Part shown: positions 1 through 5,370 of the stretch, one piece after another | How positions within the stretch are numbered: position 1 is the stretch's first letter | Layout of the letters: the number at the start of each line of letters is the position of its first letter | Source of the DNA: an uncultured Clostridia bacterium | GTDB lineage: Bacteria > Bacillota > Clostridia > Oscillospirales > Oscillospiraceae | Assembly (NCBI GenBank): GCA_946184215.1 | Contig: CAMHER010000134.1 | Coordinates: 1-5,577, forward strand | DNA length: 5,577 nt | Direction: 5' to 3' | Program-made: the position numbers and the translations under genes | Notes under the pieces: generated by a model | Told to the model about the DNA's origin: nothing | The model's database searches: none | Seen by the model: the letters and a program-made list of their open reading frames with translations, nothing else

Positions 1-41
1 TATCACAGATCCGGCAGGAAGGGAAGCAGGAAAATCCTGTC

Positions 42-70
42 TTGAAAAGTACCTGCCGTTCTTCTATAAT
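42..70 (+). promoter_or_regulatory. sigma-A type promoter of the pyrophosphatase gene
   Basis: The -35 box TTGAAA (42-47, 5 of 6 consensus bases) and a perfect -10 box TATAAT (65-70) are separated by exactly 17 bp. Transcription would start near 77, giving a leader of about 29 nt before the ATG at 106. A 7-bp inverted repeat (12-18 with 52-58) brackets the -35 box and runs into the spacer, so the promoter could be under repressor control. That last point is inference. Confidence 0.8.
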
Positions 71-90
71 GGTAAAAAAGACGATCCGAC

Positions 91-98
91 GGGAGGAG
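91..98 (+). promoter_or_regulatory. ribosome binding site of the pyrophosphatase gene
   Basis: GGGAGGAG lies 7 nt before the ATG at 106. This strong Shine-Dalgarno match at ideal distance fixes the start codon. Confidence 0.85.
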
Positions 99-105
99 AA
101 CAGTC

Positions 106-1719
106 ATGGGTGAGATCTTCGTTACCGGCCATCGCAATCCGGATACTGACGCCATTGTGGCGGCCATTTCCTATGCCGCGCTGCGCAACGCCCTGGGGGA
201 CAGAGAGTACAAGGCGGCAAGGATCGGCTCAATCAACGATGAGACAGCGCGCATGTTAGAGCGCTTTGGCTTTGAGCCGCCGCAGTTCATCAAAAACATG
301 CGCACCCAGGTCTGCGATCTGGACTACGACCGGCCGCCCGCCCTGACGGGCACGGTCACGATGGACCTGGCGTGGCGCACGATGCGCAATGTGGAGACTT
401 CCACGCTGCCGATCGTGGACGAGGAGGGAAAGCTCTGCGGCCTTCTCTCCGCCGGCGATATCGCGAGCTATGACATGCAGACCATCTCCGAGAGCCGGAT
501 CGACGCGCTGCCGGTGTTCAATCTGCTCAGCGTGCTGGAGGGCCAGCTCGTCAACGAAAACAGCTTCGTGGTGGAGACCGTCTCCGGCGAAGTGCGCATC
601 GCCGTCCCGCAGGCCATCGACGACCCGGCCGACGACGGACAGGACTGCATCCTGATCTGCGGTGACCAGCCGGAGGTGATCGAAAAAGCGCTGGAGCGGG
701 AGATCAACTGCCTCATCATCTGCCAGAGCGAGATCCGCCCGGCCTGGGCGCGGAGCACGGCGAATACCTGCATCATCTCCACGCCGCTGGAGGCGCGCAC
801 GGTGGCCCGCCTGATCTACCAGGCCATCCCGGTGGAGCGGGTATGCCAGCGTGAGGCGATCGTCAGCTTCCACCTTGCGGACTATCTCGACGACGTGCGT
901 GAGATCCTGCTCAAGAGCCGCTATCGCTGCTATCCCGTGCTGGACGAAAACGAGCGGGTCGTGGGGACGCTCTCGCGCTTCCATCTGCTGCGCCCGCGGC
1001 GCAAGCGCGTGGTGCTGGTGGACCACAACGAATCGGCCCAGTCCGTTCCGGGCCTGGACCAGGTCGAGATCATGGAAATCATCGACCACCACCGCCTGGC
1101 GGATATTCAGACCGTGCAGCCGATCTCCGTTCGCAACGAGCCGGTGGGCAGCACCAACACGATCATCACGGCGATGTATCAGGAACTGGGCGTCATGCCC
1201 TCACCGAAGATGGCGGGGCTGATGGCGGCGGCGATCCTCTCGGACACAGTCATGTTCAAATCGCCTACCTGCACCAAGCGCGATATCGCCATGGCCGAGC
1301 GCCTGGCGCGCATCGCGCATGTCTCGCTGGAGGAGCTGGGCAGGGAGCTGTTCTCGGTGCAGGGGGCGGACGACAAGCCCATTGAGGATCTGTTCGGCAC
1401 AGACTACAAGGTTTTCCACATTGCCGAGCACAACATCGGCGTCAGCCAGATCACCTGTGCCGAGGCCGAGGGCCTCCTCTCGCGGCGGGACGAGTTCCTT
1501 GCCTATATGGAAAAGCTCAAGCACGACAAGGATTTCAACTTCGTGATCCTGATGATCACGGATGTGCTGCAGGAGGGCTCGCATATACTCTATGTGGGCG
1601 GGGACGAGGAGATGCAGCAGGCCTTTTCGGTGGAGCCGAAGGACCACTACATGTTCCTCCCGGGCGTGATGAGCCGCAAGAAGCAGATCATCCCGATGCT
1701 CACCGCTCTCTGGGGGTAA
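106..1719 (+). CDS. ppaC: CBS/DRTGG-domain manganese-dependent inorganic diphosphatase (family II PPase)
   Basis: Cytoplasmic family II pyrophosphatase of 537 aa that hydrolyses PPi to two phosphates and so pulls biosynthetic reactions forward. The DHH catalytic domain is split by a regulatory insert. Residues 8-17 carry GHRNPDTDAI (metal ligands H9, D13, D15). A first CBS half lies at about 66-121, a DRTGG domain at about 136-240, and a second CBS at about 248-297. The DHH domain then resumes with DHNE (306-309), DHH (327-329), GSTNT (348-352) and ILSDT (377-381). The C-terminal DHHA2 domain ends with the substrate-binding SRKKQ (523-527). All signature residues are present, and the length fits the CBS-DRTGG class (about 540 aa) rather than the short class (about 310 aa). 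Family knowledge: the CBS pair binds adenine nucleotides, with AMP/ADP inhibiting and ATP or diadenosine polyphosphates activating, so PPi removal follows energy charge. It appears to be a single-gene unit with its own promoter and terminator. Confidence 0.95.
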   Translation: MGEIFVTGHRNPDTDAIVAAISYAALRNALGDREYKAARIGSINDETARMLERFGFEPPQFIKNMRTQVCDLDYDRPPALTGTVTMDLAWRTMRNVETSTLPIVDEEGKLCGLLSAGDIASYDMQTISESRIDALPVFNLLSVLEGQLVNENSFVVETVSGEVRIAVPQAIDDPADDGQDCILICGDQPEVIEKALEREINCLIICQSEIRPAWARSTANTCIISTPLEARTVARLIYQAIPVERVCQREAIVSFHLADYLDDVREILLKSRYRCYPVLDENERVVGTLSRFHLLRPRRKRVVLVDHNESAQSVPGLDQVEIMEIIDHHRLADIQTVQPISVRNEPVGSTNTIITAMYQELGVMPSPKMAGLMAAAILSDTVMFKSPTCTKRDIAMAERLARIAHVSLEELGRELFSVQGADDKPIEDLFGTDYKVFHIAEHNIGVSQITCAEAEGLLSRRDEFLAYMEKLKHDKDFNFVILMITDVLQEGSHILYVGGDEEMQQAFSVEPKDHYMFLPGVMSRKKQIIPMLTALWG

Positions 1720-1750
1720 GAATAGTTTCCAGCATGTTTTTTTTGACTTT

Positions 1751-1783
1751 AAAACGCCGGGGCATGACCGCCCCGGCGTTTTT
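1751..1783. terminator. bidirectional intrinsic terminator between convergent genes
   Basis: A perfect 13-bp stem (1751-1763 with 1770-1782) encloses the 6-nt loop ATGACC. The core is GC-rich (CGCCGGGGC), followed by TTTTT on the + strand. On the other strand the hairpin is followed by TTTT and, a few bases on, by an eight-T run (complement of upstream flanking bases). It lies between the stop of the pyrophosphatase (1719) and the stop of the kinase (1814), so it can end transcription from both sides. Confidence 0.9.
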
Positions 1784-1813
1784 GTCTGATTATGCAATTC
1801 TGGAAAACGGAAA

Positions 1814-2746
1814 TCAGTCCGCGACGTCAATATCAAGGCCCAGCTCCTGCGGACGGAAGCGCGGACAGACGTTCTCAGAGACCGTGATGACGGAGGCGGC
1901 CAGGCGCGTGCCGATCTCCACGGCCTCCGGCATGGTCTTGCCGTAGGTCAGCCCGATCGCCGCGCCGGCACAGAAGGCGTCGCCCGCGCCGGTGGTGTCC
2001 CGCACGGTCACACTGCTCGCCGGGTACACGCCGCGCACGCCGTGCTTGTCGGCATAGACCGCGCCGCGGCTGCCCATGGTGACGATCATGGAGGGAAATT
2101 CGGCGTTGGCCAGATTCTGGCTGAGAACCTCGCACAGCTCCTCCGGCGTCATGTCGCTGTAATCGGCCACAAAGAGGATGCCCGCCTCCTGCACGTTGCA
2201 GACGAAGCAGTCGATGTCCTTGAGGAAATCGCGCCGCTGGGAGGCAATGGACATGTTCGCCACGACGGCGTAGACCTTTTTGCCGTACTTTTTTGCGTAC
2301 TTCAGCACGCGCTTGACGACCTCCTTGTCCAGGTCGATCTCAATGACGATGCTGTCGGCCTTCGAGAAGATCTCGTCGCCCTTTTCGTCCAGCAGTTCCA
2401 CAAGCGCGTCCATCTTCGGCCGCTTGGAGATCGAGCCGACCACGTCGCCCGTCTCGTCAAACACGGCCAGCCACAGGCCCATGCCGTCCGGCGTGGTGAC
2501 GATGTAATCGGTGTTGACCCGGTGATTGCGCAGCTTGCGTACCACCTCGCCGCCCTCGGCGGTGTCGTCGACCATGCTGACGAAAACCGGGCGCAGCTCC
2601 ACATTGGCGATATCCTCCGCCACATTGCGCCCCACGCCGCCGTGCACAAACTGTACGCTGCCGGCGTTGCGCCCGCCGGGGATATACAGATCCTCGGGGA
2701 AGCCCTTGATATCCACAAAAACGGTGCCCACGACTACGATCGCCAT
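1814..2746 (-). CDS. PfkB (ribokinase-like) family carbohydrate/nucleoside kinase
   Basis: ATP-dependent kinase of 310 aa, the usual PfkB length, expected in the cytoplasm. The N-terminal beta strand has VVVGTVFVDI (4-13). PfkB signature 1 is GGVGRNVAED (36-45), which binds the sugar. The Mg/phosphate motif NVQE (NxxE) is at 174-177, and a nucleotide-binding strand VTMGSRGAVY at 222-231. Signature 2, DTTGAGDAFCAG (250-261), forms the anion hole, with the catalytic base D256. All catalytic elements are intact. The substrate cannot be read with certainty. The GGVGRNvAe form of signature 1 resembles pseudouridine kinases and related nucleoside kinases, but no pseudouridine glycosidase gene is beside it, so I leave the symbol blank. 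It starts 31 bp after the MATE stop with no promoter in the gap, so it is probably the second gene of that operon. The ribosome site is weak (purine-rich AAAGAGAGAA before the ATG), which suggests modest or coupled translation. Confidence 0.9.
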   Translation of the reverse strand: MAIVVVGTVFVDIKGFPEDLYIPGGRNAGSVQFVHGGVGRNVAEDIANVELRPVFVSMVDDTAEGGEVVRKLRNHRVNTDYIVTTPDGMGLWLAVFDETGDVVGSISKRPKMDALVELLDEKGDEIFSKADSIVIEIDLDKEVVKRVLKYAKKYGKKVYAVVANMSIASQRRDFLKDIDCFVCNVQEAGILFVADYSDMTPEELCEVLSQNLANAEFPSMIVTMGSRGAVYADKHGVRGVYPASSVTVRDTTGAGDAFCAGAAIGLTYGKTMPEAVEIGTRLAASVITVSENVCPRFRPQELGLDIDVAD

Positions 2747-2777
2747 CTTGCGTTCTCTCTTTCTCTATGAATTGGAT

Positions 2778-4127
2778 TTATGCTTTGTCAAAGCTGTGGA
2801 GCCAGTCGGCGCGGACATAGTAGACGATCAGAAAGATCGTACTGAGCAGCCACGTCAGCGGATAGACCCAGTTGACCACGTCGATCGAGCGGAAATACGG
2901 CATCGCGACGGCGATGAACGCCACGCGCACCACGCACCAGAAAATCAGCATCGCCAGCATCGGGATCGAGGCCTTGCCCGCGCCGCGCAGCACCGCCGAG
3001 AGACAGTGCGAGGCCGCCAGCAGGAAAAAGAAGACCGAACAGATCTGCGCCTTTCTGACACCGAAGGCGATCGCCTCCGGCTCCTTGGTGAAGGCGCCGA
3101 TCAGATAGGGCGCGGAGAGATAGATCGCAACGCCGATCAGCTCCGCCGCCGCAATGGAACAGAGGATGCCGAAGCGGGCGCCCTTCTTGGCCCGGTCGTA
3201 TTCGCCCGCGCCCAGATTCTGGCCCACAAAGGTGGTCAGCGCCATCTGAAAGCTGGTGATCGGCAGGAAGGCGAAGCCCTCGATCTTGGAATAGGCGCCG
3301 CAGCCGGAGACGGCCATGGTGCCGAAGGCGTTGATGTTGGACTGTACCACGACGTTGGCAATGGCGATGACCGAGTTCTGCAGGCCGGTGGGCAGACCGT
3401 AGCGTACGATCAGCACCGTCATCTCCCGGTCAAAGCCGATCTCCCGGATCACGATCCGGTGGCTGTCGTGCGTTCGCAAAAGCTTCACGGCGCAGAGGAT
3501 CGCGCTGATGAACTGTGCCAGGATCGTGGCCAGCGCGGCGCCCGTCACGCCCAGAGAGAACACCGCCACGAACAGCAGGTCCAGCACCACGTTCAGAGCC
3601 GAGGAGATGATCAGGTACACCAGCGGGCTGCGGCTGTCGCCCACGGCGCGCATGATGCCGCACAGGGAATTGTACATCACCAGCCCCATGGAACCGGCGA
3701 AGAACACGCGGATATAGGTGACGGACAGATCCATCACGTCCTCCGGCGTGCCCATGAGCCGCAGCAGCCAGGGCGTCAGCGTCGTTCCCGCCGCCGTCAG
3801 CACCAGGCCGACCACCAGGTTGAAGGCCACCGTGGTGTGGATCGAAAGACGCATCTTTTTCTCGTCCCTCGCACCGAAATAGCGCGAAGTCACCACACCG
3901 GCGCCCATGGAAACGCCGCCGAAAAAGCTGATGAGCAGGAAGACAAGGTTGCCTGTGGCGCTGACGGCGGCAAGCGCGTCATTGCCGACAAAATTTCCCA
4001 CGATCAGCGCGTCGGCTGTGTTATAGAGCTGTTGAAACAGATTCCCGATAAAAACAGGCACTGCAAAGCGGATCATCTTGCCGCTGATGCTGCCCTCGGT
4101 CATCAAAAGCTGAGAAGAATGCAACAC
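2778..4127 (-). CDS. MATE family efflux transporter (NorM/DinF-like)
   Basis: Inner-membrane antiporter of 449 aa that exports drugs or cationic metabolites in exchange for Na+ or H+; the substrate is not predictable. The N-terminus has the typical MTEGSI (9-14), then a first helix with P24 and QQLYNTADALIVG (32-44). About 12 hydrophobic segments follow. The two six-helix bundles are visible as an internal repeat: GIMRAVGDSRSP (137-148) matches AVLRGAGKASIP (388-399). The length fits the family (440-460 aa). The start taken is GTG at 4127, because GAGGTGA (4131-4137) lies just upstream. The TTG at 4124 is about equally well placed, while the ATG at 4103 (M9) has no ribosome site and is 27 nt away. 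It has its own promoter at 4153-4182 and is followed after 31 bp by the PfkB kinase. Confidence 0.95.
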   Translation of the reverse strand: MLHSSQLLMTEGSISGKMIRFAVPVFIGNLFQQLYNTADALIVGNFVGNDALAAVSATGNLVFLLISFFGGVSMGAGVVTSRYFGARDEKKMRLSIHTTVAFNLVVGLVLTAAGTTLTPWLLRLMGTPEDVMDLSVTYIRVFFAGSMGLVMYNSLCGIMRAVGDSRSPLVYLIISSALNVVLDLLFVAVFSLGVTGAALATILAQFISAILCAVKLLRTHDSHRIVIREIGFDREMTVLIVRYGLPTGLQNSVIAIANVVVQSNINAFGTMAVSGCGAYSKIEGFAFLPITSFQMALTTFVGQNLGAGEYDRAKKGARFGILCSIAAAELIGVAIYLSAPYLIGAFTKEPEAIAFGVRKAQICSVFFFLLAASHCLSAVLRGAGKASIPMLAMLIFWCVVRVAFIAVAMPYFRSIDVVNWVYPLTWLLSTIFLIVYYVRADWLHSFDKA

Positions 4128-4130
4128 GCG

Positions 4131-4137
4131 TCACCTC
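4131..4137 (-). promoter_or_regulatory. ribosome binding site deciding the MATE start
   Basis: On the minus strand GAGGTGA matches the anti-Shine-Dalgarno end. Counted from GAGG, the GTG at 4127 is 6 nt away and the TTG at 4124 is 9 nt away. The first ATG (4103) is too far, so a non-ATG start is favoured. Confidence 0.65.
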
Positions 4138-4152
4138 AAAAAAAGTAAGGCC

Positions 4153-4182
4153 ATTATAGGGGAAAACAGACCCCTGCGTCAA
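4153..4182 (-). promoter_or_regulatory. sigma-A type promoter of the MATE-kinase operon
   Basis: On the minus strand the -35 box TTGACG (4177-4182, 5 of 6) and a perfect -10 box TATAAT (4153-4158) are 18 bp apart. The start site would be near 4146, giving a leader of about 19 nt. The -35 box sits 2 bp beyond the stop codon of the upstream YgjP-like gene (4184), so the MATE gene need not depend on read-through. The spacer holds a 5-bp dyad, AGGGG then 8 nt then CCCCT (4158-4175), which could be a repressor site. Confidence 0.8.
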
Positions 4183-4183
4183 G

Positions 4184-4885
4184 TCAGAACAGCAGCGGCG
4201 CAAGAGCCTTCAGCCTGGCGCGCCTGAGCTTCCAGTCCGGAACCACGCAGGCGAGCGCGGCATAAAAGGCGGGGGAGTGGTCGGCGTGCAGAAAATGTGT
4301 CAGCTCGTGCGCGGCGACATACTCAATGCAATCCGGCGCCGCGGCGGCGAGAAAAGCGTTGAAGGTCACGATCCGCCGTTCGGGGCGGCAGTTGCCCCAG
4401 CAGGAGCGCATCGCGCGCATCCGGATCTCTGGCCGCGGCACGCCAAGCGGGGCAAAGCGCGGATAGAGCCTGTCGCAGGCCTCCCGGCACAGCCGCTCGC
4501 TCTCGGCGCGGTACCATGCGGCGAGCGCGCGCTCCACACGCTCCGCATTGCCCGTCTCGCGCACTTCGACGCGCAGAAGATCGCCCTCCGCCGTCACACG
4601 GCTCTGCCTGCCCTTTTCCACGCACAGCGTCAGCTCACGCCCGAGATAGAAAAGCCGCTCGCCGGAGACCCAGCGGCGCTCCCGGGGCGGCGCGCTCTGC
4701 TCGACGGCGCGCAGGATCAGCTCGGCACGGGAGAGAAGAAACTGCTCGATTACCTCCCGCGGTACCCAGCGGGCCGCGGAGACAAAAACCTCGCCGCCGC
4801 GGACGCGCAGATTGATGTTTTTCACACGCTTGCGTTCCAGCGTGTATTCGACCGGCGTTCCGCCGAGTGAAAGCAGATATTTCAT
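4184..4885 (-). CDS. YgjP-like M48-type metallopeptidase-fold protein (DUF45 family)
   Basis: Protein of 233 aa of the YgjP/WLM-like zincin family. The N-terminal part (12-40) is the usual beta-rich start with VKNINLRVR and GGEVFVSA. The conserved Trp-Gly motif appears as SCWGNC (161-166), then the zinc motif HELTH (193-197) with E194 as catalytic base. The third histidine is H203, in a HELxHxxxxxH arrangement typical of the family, which averages 220-250 aa. All metal ligands are present. No signal peptide or membrane segment is visible, so it is cytoplasmic. The biological role is unsettled: the E. coli homologue has been reported as a UTP pyrophosphatase, while the fold suggests a peptidase. 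The reading frame stays open upstream to 5254, but that extension is Phe/Arg-rich translation of an A-rich spacer and matches nothing in the family. The ATG at 4885 gives the normal N-terminus. No Shine-Dalgarno at proper distance precedes it (AGGA ends 1 nt before the ATG). Confidence 0.88.
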   Translation of the reverse strand: MKYLLSLGGTPVEYTLERKRVKNINLRVRGGEVFVSAARWVPREVIEQFLLSRAELILRAVEQSAPPRERRWVSGERLFYLGRELTLCVEKGRQSRVTAEGDLLRVEVRETGNAERVERALAAWYRAESERLCREACDRLYPRFAPLGVPRPEIRMRAMRSCWGNCRPERRIVTFNAFLAAAAPDCIEYVAAHELTHFLHADHSPAFYAALACVVPDWKLRRARLKALAPLLF

Positions 4886-4892
4886 GTCCTTT

Positions 4893-4921
4893 ATTATACT
4901 TCCTGTGCGGAAAAAGGACAA
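4893..4921 (-). promoter_or_regulatory. candidate promoter of the YgjP-like gene, giving a leaderless mRNA
   Basis: On the minus strand there is a perfect TATAAT (4893-4898) and TTGTCC (4916-4921, 4 of 6) with a 17-bp spacer. Only 7 nt separate the -10 box from the ATG at 4885, so the predicted start site is at or 1 nt before the initiation codon. This agrees with the lack of a usable ribosome site. Confidence 0.55.
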
Positions 4922-5010
4922 GAGCCAAAGCAAAGACCGCTTCCGTTCCCTCTCTGCGCGCCGGCCGTGCAGAGAAGAAGCGGGAGCGAGCTTTTTTTCA
5001 TGCATTCCGC

Positions 5011-5046
5011 CTTTACGCAAAAAAGAAATGCATTGAAACCAATGCA
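5011..5046 (-). terminator. possible weak intrinsic terminator reading leftward
   Basis: Read on the minus strand, a perfect 7-bp stem TGCATTG/CAATGCA with the 4-nt loop GTTT is followed directly by TTTCTTTTTT. The form is that of a Rho-independent terminator, but the stem has only three G-C pairs. It would stop leftward transcripts coming from the nifJ side before they reach the YgjP-like gene. No clear minus-strand promoter was found to its right, so it could instead be a protein-binding palindrome. Confidence 0.35.
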
Positions 5047-5186
5047 AATCTGCAAAAAACGCAGCGCGAAACGCAAGCGGAAAAAGCGGAGAAAAAACGG
5101 CTGAAGCCTTGCGGCACAAACTTTCCCTAAAAGAAAAAGGGGCAAAACGGGTAAAAATACGGAAAAATGAATCCGGAAAATACTTA

Positions 5187-5199
5187 ATGCATGTTGCAT
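5187..5199. promoter_or_regulatory. ATGCA-TGT-TGCAT dyad, candidate operator upstream of nifJ
   Basis: Perfect 5-bp inverted repeat with a 3-nt centre; flanking TT at 5184-5185 and AA at 5201-5202 add two more symmetric pairs. It lies about 47 bp upstream of the nifJ -35 box, a position suited to an activator or an upstream repressor. The regulator is unknown. The same ATGCAT word occurs at 5000 and 5028. Confidence 0.35.
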
Positions 5200-5245
5200 A
5201 AAACGCGGCGGCGGAATTTGTAGGATCATATGGAAATACAAAAAG

Positions 5246-5276
5246 TTGAACCATTCAAGGGAAAATCAAGTATAAT
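5246..5276 (+). promoter_or_regulatory. promoter of the nifJ leader
   Basis: A perfect TATAAT (5271-5276) follows TTGAAC (5246-5251, 4 of 6) with a 19-bp spacer, longer than optimal, so full activity may need an activator. The predicted start is near 5283, leaving a leader of about 80 nt before the nifJ ATG. Confidence 0.65.
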
Positions 5277-5280
5277 AAAG

Positions 5281-5319
5281 AACGGCGGAGGAGGGCGCGC
5301 CATGCCCTTTCCGGCCGTT
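5281..5319 (+). promoter_or_regulatory. extended 5'-leader hairpin upstream of nifJ
   Basis: The outer stem AACGGC (5281-5286) pairs with GCCGTT (5314-5319). After single-base bulges the inner stem runs GG (5287-5288) with CC (5311-5312), then 5290-5296 with 5304-5310, including two G-U pairs, closing a 7-nt loop GCGCCAT. In total about 15 pairs. It begins at or next to the predicted transcript start and buries the AGGAGG at 5289-5294. It is not followed by a T-run, so it is not an intrinsic terminator. Confidence 0.5.
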
Positions 5320-5370
5320 TATGGAACAAAAATGAAAAAGAAAATAAACAGGAGGGATACGCAATGGTAA
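5302..5370 (+). CDS. putative 22-aa leader peptide (upstream ORF) overlapping nifJ start
   Basis: ATG at 5302, preceded by AGGAGG (5289-5294) at 7 nt, opens a 22-codon frame ending in TAA at 5368-5370. The peptide begins MPFPAVYGTK, has a basic middle (KMKKKINRR) and ends DTQW. The stop overlaps the nifJ start codon in the string ATGGTAA (5364-5370), so terminating ribosomes would be placed on the nifJ ATG. The nifJ ribosome site (5350-5355) lies inside this frame. No homology can be claimed; it may be a coupling or leader peptide, or a chance frame. The quality of its ribosome site argues against pure chance. Confidence 0.4.
   Translation: MPFPAVYGTKMKKKINRRDTQW
5350..5355 (+). promoter_or_regulatory. 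ribosome binding site of nifJ
   Basis: AGGAGG lies 8 nt before the ATG at 5364, a near-ideal site in an A-rich unstructured stretch. It supports this start rather than M6, which lies closer to the family's MDGN N-terminus. Confidence 0.85.

Larger units (their letters stand above)
4886..5301. other. A-rich intergenic spacer between divergent ygjP-like gene and nifJ leader
   Basis: No convincing gene is seen on either strand; the short open frames here are low-complexity Lys/Arg-rich (+) or Phe/Leu-rich (-) and have no family look or ribosome site. The + strand is strongly adenine-rich from about 5010 to 5250, unlike the GC-rich genes. The spacer holds the promoter of the YgjP-like gene at its left end, a TGCATTG/CAATGCA hairpin (5029-5046), regularly spaced A-tracts (5129-5180), an ATGCA-TGT-TGCAT dyad (5187-5199), and the nifJ promoter (5246-5276). 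Its length and structure suggest a regulatory region for nifJ. Confidence 0.7.

Noticed and set aside
1..105. Open frame from base 2 running toward the pyrophosphatase start, as a possible end of an upstream gene
   Set aside because: It would run through a near-perfect promoter and ribosome site, and no recognisable protein end can be read in 105 bases.
256..1092. 278-codon minus-strand frame inside the pyrophosphatase gene
   Set aside because: Its product is an Arg/Val/His/Asp-rich shadow of the conserved pyrophosphatase frame, without ribosome site or promoter.
2526..4148. 540-codon open frame on the + strand opposite the MATE gene
   Set aside because: It is exactly antisense to a complete MATE transporter, is His/Arg/Asp/Gln-rich with no family look, and has no ribosome site. 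Long antisense frames are expected in GC-rich genes.
4867..5130. 87-codon + strand frame in the spacer
   Set aside because: Lys/Arg-rich low-complexity translation, its start overlaps the YgjP-like gene on the other strand, and it has no Shine-Dalgarno.
4886..5254. 123-residue N-terminal extension of the YgjP-like protein
   Set aside because: It is a Phe/Arg-rich translation of an A-rich non-coding spacer, unlike any part of the family, and it lies upstream of the gene's own predicted promoter.
5200..5363. Rex-type redox operator or known riboswitch before nifJ
   Set aside because: No TTGTTAA-N4-TTAACAA-like dyad is present, and the leader is too short and lacks the conserved cores of known riboswitches.
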